Source: CAIWHR01 sp035541655 (GTDB lineage Bacteria > Pseudomonadota > Gammaproteobacteria > Burkholderiales > Casimicrobiaceae). From it: a DNA stretch of 64,000 nucleotides. Shown here in pieces: positions 25,038-33,138 of the stretch (positions are counted from its first letter, which is position 1; every line of letters starts with the position of its first letter). Both the position numbers and the translations under genes were made by a program. Location: NCBI GenBank assembly GCA_035541655.1, contig DATKMY010000086.1:1-64000 (forward strand). The letters run 5' to 3'. The notes beneath the pieces were generated by a model, which had not been told where the DNA came from, did no database searches, and saw only the letters and a list, made by a program, of their open reading frames with translations.

Positions 25038-26008
25038 GAGCGTTGCGCTGTCACGCCTTCGGGCCGGTCGGGCATCTCGCGCTGGAGGAAATCGCGTCGC
25101 CGACGCCAGGGCCGCACCAGGCCGTCGTGTCCGTCAAAGCGGCAGCGGTAAACTTCCCCGATACCCTGATCGTTCAGGGCAAGTACCAGATCAAGCCCGA
25201 GCTTCCGTTCACGCCGGGTGGCGAATACGCGGGCGTCGTGAAGGACGTCGGCGAAATGGTCACTCACGTTAAGCCGGGCGACGCGGTTTTCGGGGTCGGC
25301 GTCACCGGCGGATTCGCCGAAGAGGCTTTGATCGACGCGGCGAACCTTCATCCGCTTCCCGCCGGAGCGGACTTCGCCGTCGCTGCCGCGCTCACGATGG
25401 CGTACGGGACGACGATCCACGCGCTCAAGGATCGCGGGAAGCTCGTGGCGGGCGAGACGCTGCTCGTGCTCGGGGCGGGAGGCGGCGTCGGACTCGCGGC
25501 CCTGGAGATCGGCAAGCTGATGGGAGCAACGGTGATCGCGGCCGCATCCACCGACGCGAAGCTCGACATCTGCCACGACCGCGGCGCCGACGACGTGATC
25601 AACTACGACCGCGAGGATCTGAAGGAACGCGTGCGCGTGCTGACCGACGGACGCGGCGCCGACGTGATCTACGATCCGGTTGGCGGAGGCTACACGGCAG
25701 CAGCGTCGCGCAGCGTCGCCTGGAACGGCCGCTACCTCGTGATCGGCTTTGCTGCGGGCGAGATCCCGCAGATCCCGCTCAACCTTCCGCTGCTCAAGGG
25801 CTATTCGATCGTCGGCGTGTACTGGGGCGCTTTCGCCCAGCGCGAGCCCGCCGCGAACGCGGCGAACATGAAGCAGCTCACCGACTGGATCGCCGCCGGG
25901 AAGCTCGCGCCGCTCGTCTCCGCGCGCTACCCGCTCGAGCAGGCCGTCGACGCGCTTTTCGCGATGATGCGTCGCGAAGTCGCCGGCAAGGTCGTGATCG
26001 TTCCGTAG
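25034..26008 (+). CDS. Zinc-free NAD(P)H:quinone oxidoreductase / medium-chain reductase
   Basis: A 324-residue medium-chain dehydrogenase/reductase of the QOR type. It has the GroES-like N-domain without the zinc-ligand cysteines of alcohol dehydrogenases, the nucleotide-binding VLGAGGGVGLAALEIGKLMGA segment near residue 147, and a GRGADVIYDPVGG strand. Such enzymes reduce quinones or enones, and some act on enoyl-CoA-like substrates. It is the last gene of the plus-strand unit ALDH - ACAD - GMC - QOR and overlaps the GMC gene by 4 bases. It converges with the SDR gene at 26012 with only 3 bases between. Confidence 0.88.
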   Translation: MRALRCHAFGPVGHLALEEIASPTPGPHQAVVSVKAAAVNFPDTLIVQGKYQIKPELPFTPGGEYAGVVKDVGEMVTHVKPGDAVFGVGVTGGFAEEALIDAANLHPLPAGADFAVAAALTMAYGTTIHALKDRGKLVAGETLLVLGAGGGVGLAALEIGKLMGATVIAAASTDAKLDICHDRGADDVINYDREDLKERVRVLTDGRGADVIYDPVGGGYTAAASRSVAWNGRYLVIGFAAGEIPQIPLNLPLLKGYSIVGVYWGAFAQREPAANAANMKQLTDWIAAGKLAPLVSARYPLEQAVDALFAMMRREVAGKVVIVP

Positions 26009-26011
26009 ACC

Positions 26012-26788
26012 TCAGGACATCGCCGAGTACCCGCCGTCCACCGGAATCGCCGTCCCCGTCAGAAAATCGGAGGCGGCGCTCGCGAGGAACACCGCAATTC
26101 CGCAGAGGTCGTCGCTGCAGCCCCAGCGGCCGGCGGGGGTTCGAGCAAGCACGCGCTCCTCGAGACCCGCGACGTCCTTGCGCGCGCGCCGGGTGAGGTC
26201 GGTGTCGATCCATCCGGGCAGCACTGCGTTGACCTGGATGTTGTCCTTCGCCCACGCGACCGCAAGCGACTTCGTGAGCTGCACGACGCCGCCCTTGCTC
26301 GCGCCATAGACCGGAGCGAAGGACGCACCGAAGATCGACAGTATCGAGCCCACGTTGACGATCTTGCCACCGCCGGCGCGCTTCATCTCCGGGTAGGCGG
26401 CGCGCGCGCAGAGGAATGCGCTCGTAAGGTTGATGTCGATGACCTTGCGCCATTCGTCGAGCGCGAGCTCGTCGGCCGGCTTGCGGATGTTGATGCCGGC
26501 GTTGTTCACCAGGATGTCCAGCCGGCCGAACTCCGCGGCCGTTTCGCGGACCATCGCCTCGACCGAACGCTCGTCGGCGACATCGACATCGACGGCGACC
26601 GCCTCGGTACCGAGCGAGCGGAGCTCACGGACCGCCGTTCTGGATTTCTCCTTGTTGCGCGCGGCAACCGCGACGCATGCGCCGGCGCCGGCGAGACCCC
26701 GGGCCATGCCCAGCCCGATCCCGCCGTTGCCGCCGGTGACGATCGCGACCTTGCCTCGCAGGGCGAAGAGCGTCGCGCCGGAAGGCAC
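26012..26788 (-). CDS. Short-chain dehydrogenase/reductase (KduD/gluconate 5-dehydrogenase-like)
   Basis: A 258-residue classical SDR with TGGNGGIG at about residue 18, NNAGINIRKPADEL at about 94, the serine in NVGSILSIFG and Y-x-x-x-K in PVYGASKGGV, ending GTAIPVDGGYSAMS. The ARNKEK stretch after beta-2 suggests NADP(H). The IRKPA motif places it near 2-deoxy-gluconate/gluconate 5-dehydrogenase-like enzymes. It is the last gene of the ureohydrolase operon, 4 bases after the solute-receptor stop, so it may reduce or oxidise a keto acid produced by that pathway. Substrate not known. Confidence 0.87.
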   Translation of the reverse strand: MPSGATLFALRGKVAIVTGGNGGIGLGMARGLAGAGACVAVAARNKEKSRTAVRELRSLGTEAVAVDVDVADERSVEAMVRETAAEFGRLDILVNNAGINIRKPADELALDEWRKVIDINLTSAFLCARAAYPEMKRAGGGKIVNVGSILSIFGASFAPVYGASKGGVVQLTKSLAVAWAKDNIQVNAVLPGWIDTDLTRRARKDVAGLEERVLARTPAGRWGCSDDLCGIAVFLASAASDFLTGTAIPVDGGYSAMS

Positions 26789-26792
26789 GGAG

Positions 26793-27626
26793 CTAGTCCT
26801 TGCCCTGATTGACAGCGATCGGCGAGAGCTTGTTTGCGGACAGTCCGTACTTCGCCGCGATCTGATCGTACGTGCCGTTCTTCTGCAGGCGCTCGAGCGC
26901 GCCCTTGACCGCGTCGCGCAGCTGCGGCTCGGTCTTGGGCGTCGGGATCCCCATCAGCGATTCGGTGAAGGGGACGCCGAGTGCCACGTAGGTGTTGGGC
27001 TCGAGCTTCTGGTTGTAGGAGATCGTTTCGCTGCCCTGGACGCCGCCGTCGAGGCGACCGGACTTGAGCTGCGTACGTGCGTCGATCGACCCCTCGGTTC
27101 CGACGACCGTGATCGCCGGCTTCCCCTTGGCGACGCAGTTCTCCTTGCTCCAGTCCTCGATCTGTGCGGGCCAATTCGTGCTGCGGCTCGCGCCGACCTT
27201 CTTGCCGCAGAGGTCCGCGGGCGTCTTGATCGTCGCGGCGTTCGCCTGCGACGTGTAGAACTGCGCCCCGCTCTTCAGGTAGTCGACGAAGTCGACCTGC
27301 TCGCGTCGTCCGGGTAGATCGCTCATCCCCGCCATCACGATGTCGACGCGCCCGGTCACGAGCGAGCTGATCATCTGCGCGAAAGCCGTCTCCTGCCACT
27401 CGATCTTGAGCCCGAGCTCCTTGGCGATCGCTTCGCCCAGCTCGATGTCGAAGCCCATCAGCTGGTTGGTGGCGGGATCCTTGTACGCGATCGGAGCGTA
27501 GTTGGGCTGCGTGGCGGCGACGAGCTTGCCGGCCTTCTTGATCCGGTCGGGCACGTCCTGCGCGGCGGCACCGGCGGCGAGCGCGGCGGCGAGCAGCGCG
27601 ACGGTGGTTTGCAGGATTGTCTTCAT
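26793..27626 (-). CDS. Amino-acid ABC transporter substrate-binding protein (family 3)
   Basis: A 277-residue periplasmic receptor of the polar amino acid class. Residues 1-22 are a signal peptide (MKTILQ, hydrophobic Ala/Leu core, AGAAAQ). The family pattern KLVAATQPNYAPIAYKD, GFDIELGEAIAKELG and VDIVMAGMSD is complete, with the typical pair of cysteines in the C-domain (DLCGKK and ENCVAK). Start is the second ATG (27626), 6 nt after GAGGGGAG; the ATG two codons upstream is too close to it. It is co-transcribed with permease and ATPase genes and with ArgH-like and ureohydrolase genes, so a guanidino or acidic amino-acid ligand is plausible. Confidence 0.9.
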   Translation of the reverse strand: MKTILQTTVALLAAALAAGAAAQDVPDRIKKAGKLVAATQPNYAPIAYKDPATNQLMGFDIELGEAIAKELGLKIEWQETAFAQMISSLVTGRVDIVMAGMSDLPGRREQVDFVDYLKSGAQFYTSQANAATIKTPADLCGKKVGASRSTNWPAQIEDWSKENCVAKGKPAITVVGTEGSIDARTQLKSGRLDGGVQGSETISYNQKLEPNTYVALGVPFTESLMGIPTPKTEPQLRDAVKGALERLQKNGTYDQIAAKYGLSANKLSPIAVNQGKD

Positions 27627-27667
27627 TGGCATCTCCCCTCGGTTTGCACTCGGATTTCGAAAGGCCG

Positions 27668-28432
27668 TCAGGATAGCACCGCGGCGATGAACTCGCGGGT
27701 ACGAGGATGCTCGGGATCGACGAGCACCTGTTGCGGCGAGCCGTATTCGACGATGGCACCGTGATCCATGAACGCGACGCGGTTCGCGACCTCGCGGGCA
27801 AAGCCGAGCTCGTGGGTGACGACGATCATCGTCATTCCGGAACGCGCGAGATCGCGCATCACCTGCAGCACCTCGCCGACGAGCTCGGGATCGAGTGCCG
27901 AGGTCGGCTCGTCGAACAGCATCAGCTTCGGCTTCATTGCGAGCGCGCGGGCGATGGCGATGCGCTGCTGCTGCCCGCCGGAAAGGTCGGCGGGATACGA
28001 ATTGCGCTTGGTGGCGAGTCCGACCCGATCGAGAAGCAGGAGTGCTTCGTCGACCGCTTCGCCGCGTGGCCGGCGCTGGACGGTGACCGGCCCCTCGATG
28101 ATGTTCTCCACCGCGGTGAGATGCGCGAAGAGGTTGAAGCGCTGAAACACCATCCCGCTCGCAAGCCGCTGGCGCGCGATCTCGCGATCGGAGAGCTCGA
28201 CGAGGACGTTGCCCTTCTGCCGATATCCGCATAGCTCGCCGTCCACCCAGATCGCGCCCTCGTCGGCACGCTCGAGCTGGTTGATGCAGCGGAGGAACGT
28301 GCTCTTGCCGGAACCGGACGGTCCGACGATGCACAGCACCTCGCCCTTGTCGATCGCGAGCGAAACGCCGGAAAGCGCCTTGAACGTACCGAAGCGCTTT
28401 ACCACGTCGGCGGCGATGACCATCCTGTTCAT
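27668..28432 (-). CDS. Amino-acid ABC transporter ATP-binding protein
   Basis: A 254-residue ATPase of the GlnQ/HisP class. Walker A GPSGSGKST at about residue 39, Q-loop in GMVFQRFNLF, signature LSGGQQQR, Walker B KLMLFDEPTSALD and switch His in VTHELGF are all present. It lies 10 bases after the permease stop and 41 before the receptor ATG. An insert of basic and acidic residues between Walker A and the Q-loop (GYRQKGNVLVELSDREIA) is usual for this subgroup. It powers the uptake system made with the permease at 28443-29339. Confidence 0.92.
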   Translation of the reverse strand: MNRMVIAADVVKRFGTFKALSGVSLAIDKGEVLCIVGPSGSGKSTFLRCINQLERADEGAIWVDGELCGYRQKGNVLVELSDREIARQRLASGMVFQRFNLFAHLTAVENIIEGPVTVQRRPRGEAVDEALLLLDRVGLATKRNSYPADLSGGQQQRIAIARALAMKPKLMLFDEPTSALDPELVGEVLQVMRDLARSGMTMIVVTHELGFAREVANRVAFMDHGAIVEYGSPQQVLVDPEHPRTREFIAAVLS

Positions 28433-28442
28433 GCGGGCGTCT

Positions 28443-29339
28443 TCATGCTGCGCGCGGCTCCTCGACGTCCTTTGCGGCGCGCTTGCCGCGCTGTCCGCGC
28501 GCAAAGTGTCGCTCGAGGAAATACTGGCCGATCGACAGCACCGACACGACGACGAGGTACCAGATCGCGGCGACGATGAGGAGCTCCATCACGCGCGCGT
28601 TGGCGTAGTAGATCGTCTGCGCCGCTCGCAGGATCTCCGAATACTGGATCACGCTCGCCACTGACGTGAGCTTCACCATGCTGATCACTTCGTTGCCGAC
28701 CGGCGGAATGATGACGCGCATCGCCTGCGGCAGCACGATCCGGTGCAGGAGCGTGAGGCGCGTCATCCCGATCGCCTTGGCGGCTTCGGTCTGGCCGGCG
28801 TCGACCGAAAGGATGCCGGCGCGGACGACCTCGGCGGTGTAGGCGCCCTGGTTGATGCCGAGTCCGAGCAACGTCGCGACGAACGGCGAGATCACGTCGA
28901 CGGTGCGCACTGCGAAGACCCCCGGAATGCCGAGCGTCGGGAAGATCAGGGCGAGGTTGAACCAGAGCAGCAGTTGCAGCAGCAGCGGCGTGCCGCGAAA
29001 GAACCAGATGTAGAACTGCGCGACTCCGAAGAGGACCGGGTTGGGCGACATCGCCATCACGGCGAACAGAACGCCGAGCGCGATGCCGAGCACCATCGCG
29101 CAGACCGTCATGACGATCGTGTTGACGAGGCCGGTGAGGATCGCCTGCGCGGTGAAGAACTGGCCGACGACTGCCCACGCGATCTGCCCGCGCGCGAACG
29201 CGTTGATCAGGAACCCGAACGCTACGAGGATCAGGATTGCCGCGACCCAGCGCCCGTAGAAGACGCGACGCACGAGCCTCAAATGCGCGATCGAATAGGC
29301 GTCGACGGATTCGATCCGGGTGACGGACGACGGGTTCAT
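28443..29339 (-). CDS. Amino-acid ABC transporter permease
   Basis: A 298-residue inner-membrane permease of the HisM/GlnP family. An extra N-terminal segment with one hydrophobic span (residues 33-52) precedes the core; the core begins near GLVNTIVMTVCAM and has the family loop EAAKAIGMTRLTLLHRIVLPQAMRVIIPP, which docks onto the ATPase. The C-terminus is basic and charged. A single permease gene implies a homodimeric channel. It starts 12 bases after the ArgH-like gene stop, confirming operon membership. Confidence 0.92.
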   Translation of the reverse strand: MNPSSVTRIESVDAYSIAHLRLVRRVFYGRWVAAILILVAFGFLINAFARGQIAWAVVGQFFTAQAILTGLVNTIVMTVCAMVLGIALGVLFAVMAMSPNPVLFGVAQFYIWFFRGTPLLLQLLLWFNLALIFPTLGIPGVFAVRTVDVISPFVATLLGLGINQGAYTAEVVRAGILSVDAGQTEAAKAIGMTRLTLLHRIVLPQAMRVIIPPVGNEVISMVKLTSVASVIQYSEILRAAQTIYYANARVMELLIVAAIWYLVVVSVLSIGQYFLERHFARGQRGKRAAKDVEEPRAA

Positions 29340-29351
29340 CGCGAGCTCGCG

Positions 29352-30776
29352 CTACGGGCCGCGCGGGCCCTTGTAGGAGCCTGCCCAGCGGCGCTGCGCG
29401 TCGAGCTTCGCCGTGAGGCGGTCGAGCTGCTCGCGGACGCGAACGGGTGCCGTTCCGCCGTAGCCGGCCCGGGCGGCGACGGCCGCTTCGGGCGTCAGGC
29501 TGGCCTTGAGCTCCGGCGTCAGCCGGTGATCGACGGCAGTGAGCTCGGCGTCGCCGATCTCGGCGAGTCCGACGCCGAGCTCCTCGCAGCGCTTGACGAG
29601 TGCGCCGGTGATCTCGTGCGCCGCAGCGAACGGCACGCCGCGCTTGGCAAGCCAGTCCGCGACTTCGGTTGCCAGCGTGAATCCGGCAACGGACTGCCGC
29701 GCGAGCTCCCGCGTCTGCGGACGCATCGTCCGCAGGAGGCCCGCCATCGCCGGCAGCACGATGACAAGCGGGTCGATCGCCTCGAACGCGGCGTGCTTGT
29801 CCTCGGCGAGATCGCGGTTGTACGAGAAAGGCAGCGCCTTCAAGGCGACCAGCATCGTCGCGAGCGAGCCGATGAGCCGCGATGAGCGCCCGCGCGTGAG
29901 CTCGGCGATGTCGGGGTTTTTCTTCTGCGGCATGATCGAGCTTCCGGTCGTGAACGCGTCGTCGAGCTCGACGAGCGCGAACTGCCGCGACGACCAGAGC
30001 ACGATCTCCTCGGCGAGCCGCGACAGGTCGACGCCGAGCATCGCGGTCACGAACAGGAACTCCGCGACATGATCGCGCCCCCCGACGGCGTCGATCGAGT
30101 TTTCGCACGGCGCGTCGTACCCCAGCTCCGCGGCGGAGAGCTCGGGCCGCAAGGCGATCGCCGAGCCCGCGAGCGCCGCGGCGCCGAGCGGCGAGCGCGC
30201 TGCACGTCGGTCCCAGTCGATCATCCGGTCGGCGTCGCGTGCGAAAGCCTGCGCGTGCGCGAGCAGCAGGTGGGCGAAGACGATCGGCTGCGCCGGCTGC
30301 AGGTGCGTGAATCCGGGTGCGAGCGTCTCGATGTGCCGCGACGCCTGCTCAATCAGCGCGTCCTGCAGGCCGATCAGCGCGGCAACGATGTCCCGCGCGA
30401 CGGAACGCAGATACAGCCGCAGATTGTTGGCCGCCTGGTCGTTGCGCGAACGCCCGGCTCGGAGCTTGCCGCCGAGCGGCCCCAGCCGCTCGACCAGCAC
30501 GCGCTCGAGGAACGTATGCACGTCTTCGTCGCCGGCTGCGGGGATCAGGGTGCCGGCGCTGACCTCGCGCCGCATCGCATCGAGCGCCGCGACGATCTCC
30601 GCGCATTCCGCGTCCGTCAGCAGGCCCGCGCGCTCGAGCTCCCGCGCATGCGCCTGCGACGACACGAGGTCGTAGAATGCGAGGCGATAGTGGCTGGGCG
30701 GCGAGCTCGACAGGCGCATGAGCGCCGGATCGGGCGGCGAGCGGAAGCGCGCGCCCCAGAGCTTCGTGTCGCTCAT
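29352..30776 (-). CDS. Argininosuccinate lyase family protein (ArgH-like)
   Basis: A 474-residue member of the aspartase/fumarase superfamily, ArgH branch. Seen are KLWGARF at the start, GRSRNDQ at 109-115, GFTHLQPAQP at 155-164 with the catalytic-region His158, and the mobile serine loop GSSIMPQKKNPD at 278-289. All catalytic elements are intact, so it should be an active C-N lyase. It overlaps by 4 bases a ureohydrolase gene and is followed by an amino-acid transporter, which is not the setting of the arginine biosynthetic gene. Alternatives are a biosynthetic ArgH that has joined a new operon, or a lyase for another N-substituted aspartate, as in EDDS lyase of the same branch. Substrate is open. 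Confidence 0.88.
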   Translation of the reverse strand: MSDTKLWGARFRSPPDPALMRLSSSPPSHYRLAFYDLVSSQAHARELERAGLLTDAECAEIVAALDAMRREVSAGTLIPAAGDEDVHTFLERVLVERLGPLGGKLRAGRSRNDQAANNLRLYLRSVARDIVAALIGLQDALIEQASRHIETLAPGFTHLQPAQPIVFAHLLLAHAQAFARDADRMIDWDRRAARSPLGAAALAGSAIALRPELSAAELGYDAPCENSIDAVGGRDHVAEFLFVTAMLGVDLSRLAEEIVLWSSRQFALVELDDAFTTGSSIMPQKKNPDIAELTRGRSSRLIGSLATMLVALKALPFSYNRDLAEDKHAAFEAIDPLVIVLPAMAGLLRTMRPQTRELARQSVAGFTLATEVADWLAKRGVPFAAAHEITGALVKRCEELGVGLAEIGDAELTAVDHRLTPELKASLTPEAAVAARAGYGGTAPVRVREQLDRLTAKLDAQRRWAGSYKGPRGP

Positions 30777-31855
30777 CGGTGCGCCGCGCCCGCGATGCGC
30801 TTTGCGCGCTTCGGATTCGCGGCGACCAGGCAGAGCTCGGTGAAGAGCATCTGCGCGCCGACGTGCGCGGTGTTGGTCGTCGCGTCGTATTGCGGCGCCA
30901 CCTCGACGACGTCGCCGCCGATCACGTCGACGCCCGCAAGACCGCGCAGGATCGCGAGCGCTTCGCGCGGCGTGAGTCCTCCGACTTCCGGCGTGCCGGT
31001 GCCGGGAGCGAAGGCGGGATCGATTCCGTCGACGTCGAAGCTGATGTACGTCGGACCGTCGCCGACGACCGCACGCGCCTTGGCGACGACAGCCTCGACG
31101 CCCATGTCGGCGACGTCCTCGGCGTGGAGCACCGTCATCCCCGATTCGTACGAGAACTCCCAAAGGTACTCGGCGCCGCCGCGTATCCCGATCTGGATCG
31201 AGCGCTCGGGATCGAGCACGCCGGAAAGCACCGCCTGACGGAACGGCCCGCCATGATGGAACTTGGACCCTTCGTACTCGCCAGCCGAATCGCAGTGCGC
31301 GTCGATGTGAACCATGCCGACCGGACGGTCGCGCCCGAGCGCCTTGAGGATCGGGCAGGTGATCGAATGATCGCCGCCGACCGCGAGCGGAACAACGTTC
31401 GCCGCGTAGATCCCGTCGAAGAACGATTCGATGTCGGCGATGCACCGATCGAGCGAGAAGCGGCTCGTCATCGGCACGTCGCCGACGTCGGCGGCTCGGA
31501 GCACGCCCATCGGCGCGATCTTCAGCGCGTGCTCGTAGGGGCCGATCCGCTCGACGGCGCGCACTGCGCGCGGGCCGAGGCGAGCGCCCGCGCGATTGGT
31601 GACGCCGAGATCCATCGGAACGCCGACGAGGGCAACGTCGATGTCACCGAATGCCCGCATCGGTGCGCTGCCGCTCAGGTCCGGAACGAGCATCGGCGCC
31701 GAAAGAAAGGTCGCAACGCCGGCGAAGGGCCACTTGCGCTTCTCCGGATCGATGAAGACCTGCGAGGCCACTGCGGCGAACTGCGGATCGAAGATGTCGC
31801 CGCCCTTGGCGTTGGCGTACTTGCGCCGCAAGGCAGCGAGTTTGTCCTGATCCAT
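30773..31855 (-). CDS. Ureohydrolase (agmatinase/guanidino-acid hydrolase family)
   Basis: A 360-residue binuclear metal hydrolase of the arginase/agmatinase family, which releases urea from guanidino compounds. Metal ligands: H163 in GGDHS, D185/H187/D189 in HIDAHCD, and D274/D276 in SFDVDGIDP. An N-terminal extension of about 65 residues precedes the catalytic core (common agmatinases have about 30). The FHHGGPF loop near residue 200 belongs to the substrate-specificity region of guanidinobutyrase/agmatinase-type enzymes. It is the first gene of the operon, with a good promoter about 80 bases upstream. The family is certain; substrate could be agmatine, guanidinobutyrate, guanidinopropionate, guanidine or a related compound. 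Confidence 0.88.
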   Translation of the reverse strand: MDQDKLAALRRKYANAKGGDIFDPQFAAVASQVFIDPEKRKWPFAGVATFLSAPMLVPDLSGSAPMRAFGDIDVALVGVPMDLGVTNRAGARLGPRAVRAVERIGPYEHALKIAPMGVLRAADVGDVPMTSRFSLDRCIADIESFFDGIYAANVVPLAVGGDHSITCPILKALGRDRPVGMVHIDAHCDSAGEYEGSKFHHGGPFRQAVLSGVLDPERSIQIGIRGGAEYLWEFSYESGMTVLHAEDVADMGVEAVVAKARAVVGDGPTYISFDVDGIDPAFAPGTGTPEVGGLTPREALAILRGLAGVDVIGGDVVEVAPQYDATTNTAHVGAQMLFTELCLVAANPKRAKRIAGAAHR

Positions 31856-31932
31856 TCGAGGGATGTGGTGAAGGCGCGCGGAAGCGTCGCTGACATGCGC
31901 TCCCCGCGCCGTGGCGATCGTTCCGCCGTCAG

Positions 31933-31961
31933 ATAGTATGCACTGCGGGCACGCGGGTCAA
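31933..31961 (-). promoter_or_regulatory. Sigma70-like promoter of the ureohydrolase operon
   Basis: Minus strand: TTGACC (31956-31961), a 17-nt spacer and TACTAT (31933-31938), giving a predicted start near 31926 and a leader of about 70 nt before the ureohydrolase ATG. The five-of-six -35 match and ideal spacing make it the most convincing promoter for the six-gene operon. Confidence 0.65.
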
Positions 31962-31965
31962 TGCG

Positions 31966-32178
31966 ATGCCGAGCGTGCCGTCGCCGCTGTTCCTGCACCT
32001 GAACCGATGGCTGCACGGGCGCGCCGCTCCTGCAGCGCTCCTTCTGGTCATCGCCATCATGCTCACGCTGCTGACGCCGTTCGTCATCGTCGGGTCGACG
32101 ATCGCGGAGAACGCCGACCGCGTCAGCGACTTCTTCCGCGCAGCCATCGAGAACGGACGGCCCGAGCCCCCGCCGGGG
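31966..32178 (+). pseudogene. Remnant of an AI-2E family (PerM-like) transporter gene
   Basis: About 70 codons, readable from an ATG at 31966, encode a segment resembling the region just after the first membrane spans of AI-2E/PerM proteins: an LNRWLHGRAA-type helix, a hydrophobic span ending TPFVIVGSTIAENAD, then an amphipathic stretch and the ENGRPEPPP loop that usually precedes a conserved W-L-x-x-L-P motif. After residue 70 the frame turns into antisense of suhB, and nothing upstream encodes the first membrane spans. Both ends of the gene are therefore missing. Recognition is from memory of the family pattern; a database comparison was not possible. Confidence 0.55.
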
Positions 32179-32184
32179 TCGCGC

Positions 32185-33021
32185 TCAGGGCGCCGGATGG
32201 ATCGCGCGAGGCGGCGCCTCGCCGACGAGCTCGGCGCGATAGGGCGCCAGCGCGGCCACCATCTGCGCGAATATCTTCGGTGTGGCGGCGATCACCTGTC
32301 CGCCGTGCAGAAAATCGCCTTCGCCGGTGAGGTCACCGATAAGGCCGCCCGCTTCCTGGATCAAGACGCTTCCGGCCGCGACATCCCAGGGATTGAGGCC
32401 CACTTCCCAGAATCCGTCGTAGAAGCCGGCAGCCACGTACGCGAGGTCGAGTGCCGCGGCCCCGGGCCGGCGTAGCCCCGCGGTGTGCTCGATCATCGTC
32501 TTCATCATCCGCAGGTAGGTGTCGAGGTAGCGGCCGTCGCGAAACGGGAATCCGGTGCCGATGAGGCATTCGCGCAGGTGCTGGCGCTTGGAGACGCGAA
32601 TGCGGCGATCGTTGAGGAACGCGCCGCGCCCCCGCGTCGCGGTGAAGAGGTCGTTGCGGATCGGATCGTAAACGACACCCTGCGTGATCTGCCCGCGCTG
32701 CGCGAGCGCGATCGACACGCAGTACTGCGGGAATCCGTGCAGGAAATTCGTCGTTCCGTCGAGCGGATCGATGATCCAGACGTTCTCCGCGTCGGCGTTC
32801 GCGCCCCGGGCGGTTCCTTCCTCTGCTAGAATCGCGTGGTCCGGAAAGCTCCCGAGCAGCACTTCGACGATTGCGCGCTCGGCTTCGCGGTCGACTTCGC
32901 TCACGAAGTCCTTCGGCCCTTTCGACGTGACGGTGAGCAGGTCGAGCTCGCGGGCGCCGCGATTGATGATGTTGCCGGCGCGGCGCGCTGCCTTCACCGC
33001 GATCGTGAGCATCGGATGCAT
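32185..33021 (-). CDS. suhB: Inositol-1-monophosphatase family protein SuhB
   Basis: A 278-residue Mg-dependent phosphatase. Metal-site motifs are complete: EEGT near residue 67, WIIDPLDGTTNFLHG at about 82-96, and WDVAAGSVLIQEAGG near 215. The start MHPMLTIAVKAAR is the usual N-terminus for betaproteobacterial SuhB. In E. coli SuhB also acts with NusA/NusB in rRNA transcription antitermination, besides hydrolysing inositol phosphates. The gene is divergent from trmJ, an arrangement common in Betaproteobacteria; 117 bases separate the two starts. Its C-terminal end lies 7 bases from the AI-2E transporter fragment. Confidence 0.94.
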   Translation of the reverse strand: MHPMLTIAVKAARRAGNIINRGARELDLLTVTSKGPKDFVSEVDREAERAIVEVLLGSFPDHAILAEEGTARGANADAENVWIIDPLDGTTNFLHGFPQYCVSIALAQRGQITQGVVYDPIRNDLFTATRGRGAFLNDRRIRVSKRQHLRECLIGTGFPFRDGRYLDTYLRMMKTMIEHTAGLRRPGAAALDLAYVAAGFYDGFWEVGLNPWDVAAGSVLIQEAGGLIGDLTGEGDFLHGGQVIAATPKIFAQMVAALAPYRAELVGEAPPRAIHPAP

Positions 33022-33138
33022 GGTGGGGACTGCGACTTCGTTTCTTGCCCGGATACCGGCGGGCGACGCACAAGAAGCTAGGCAGCCATTGTAACCGCTG
33101 GCGCCCGCGCCCGTCGCGAGAGACCTCTCGTAGCATCG

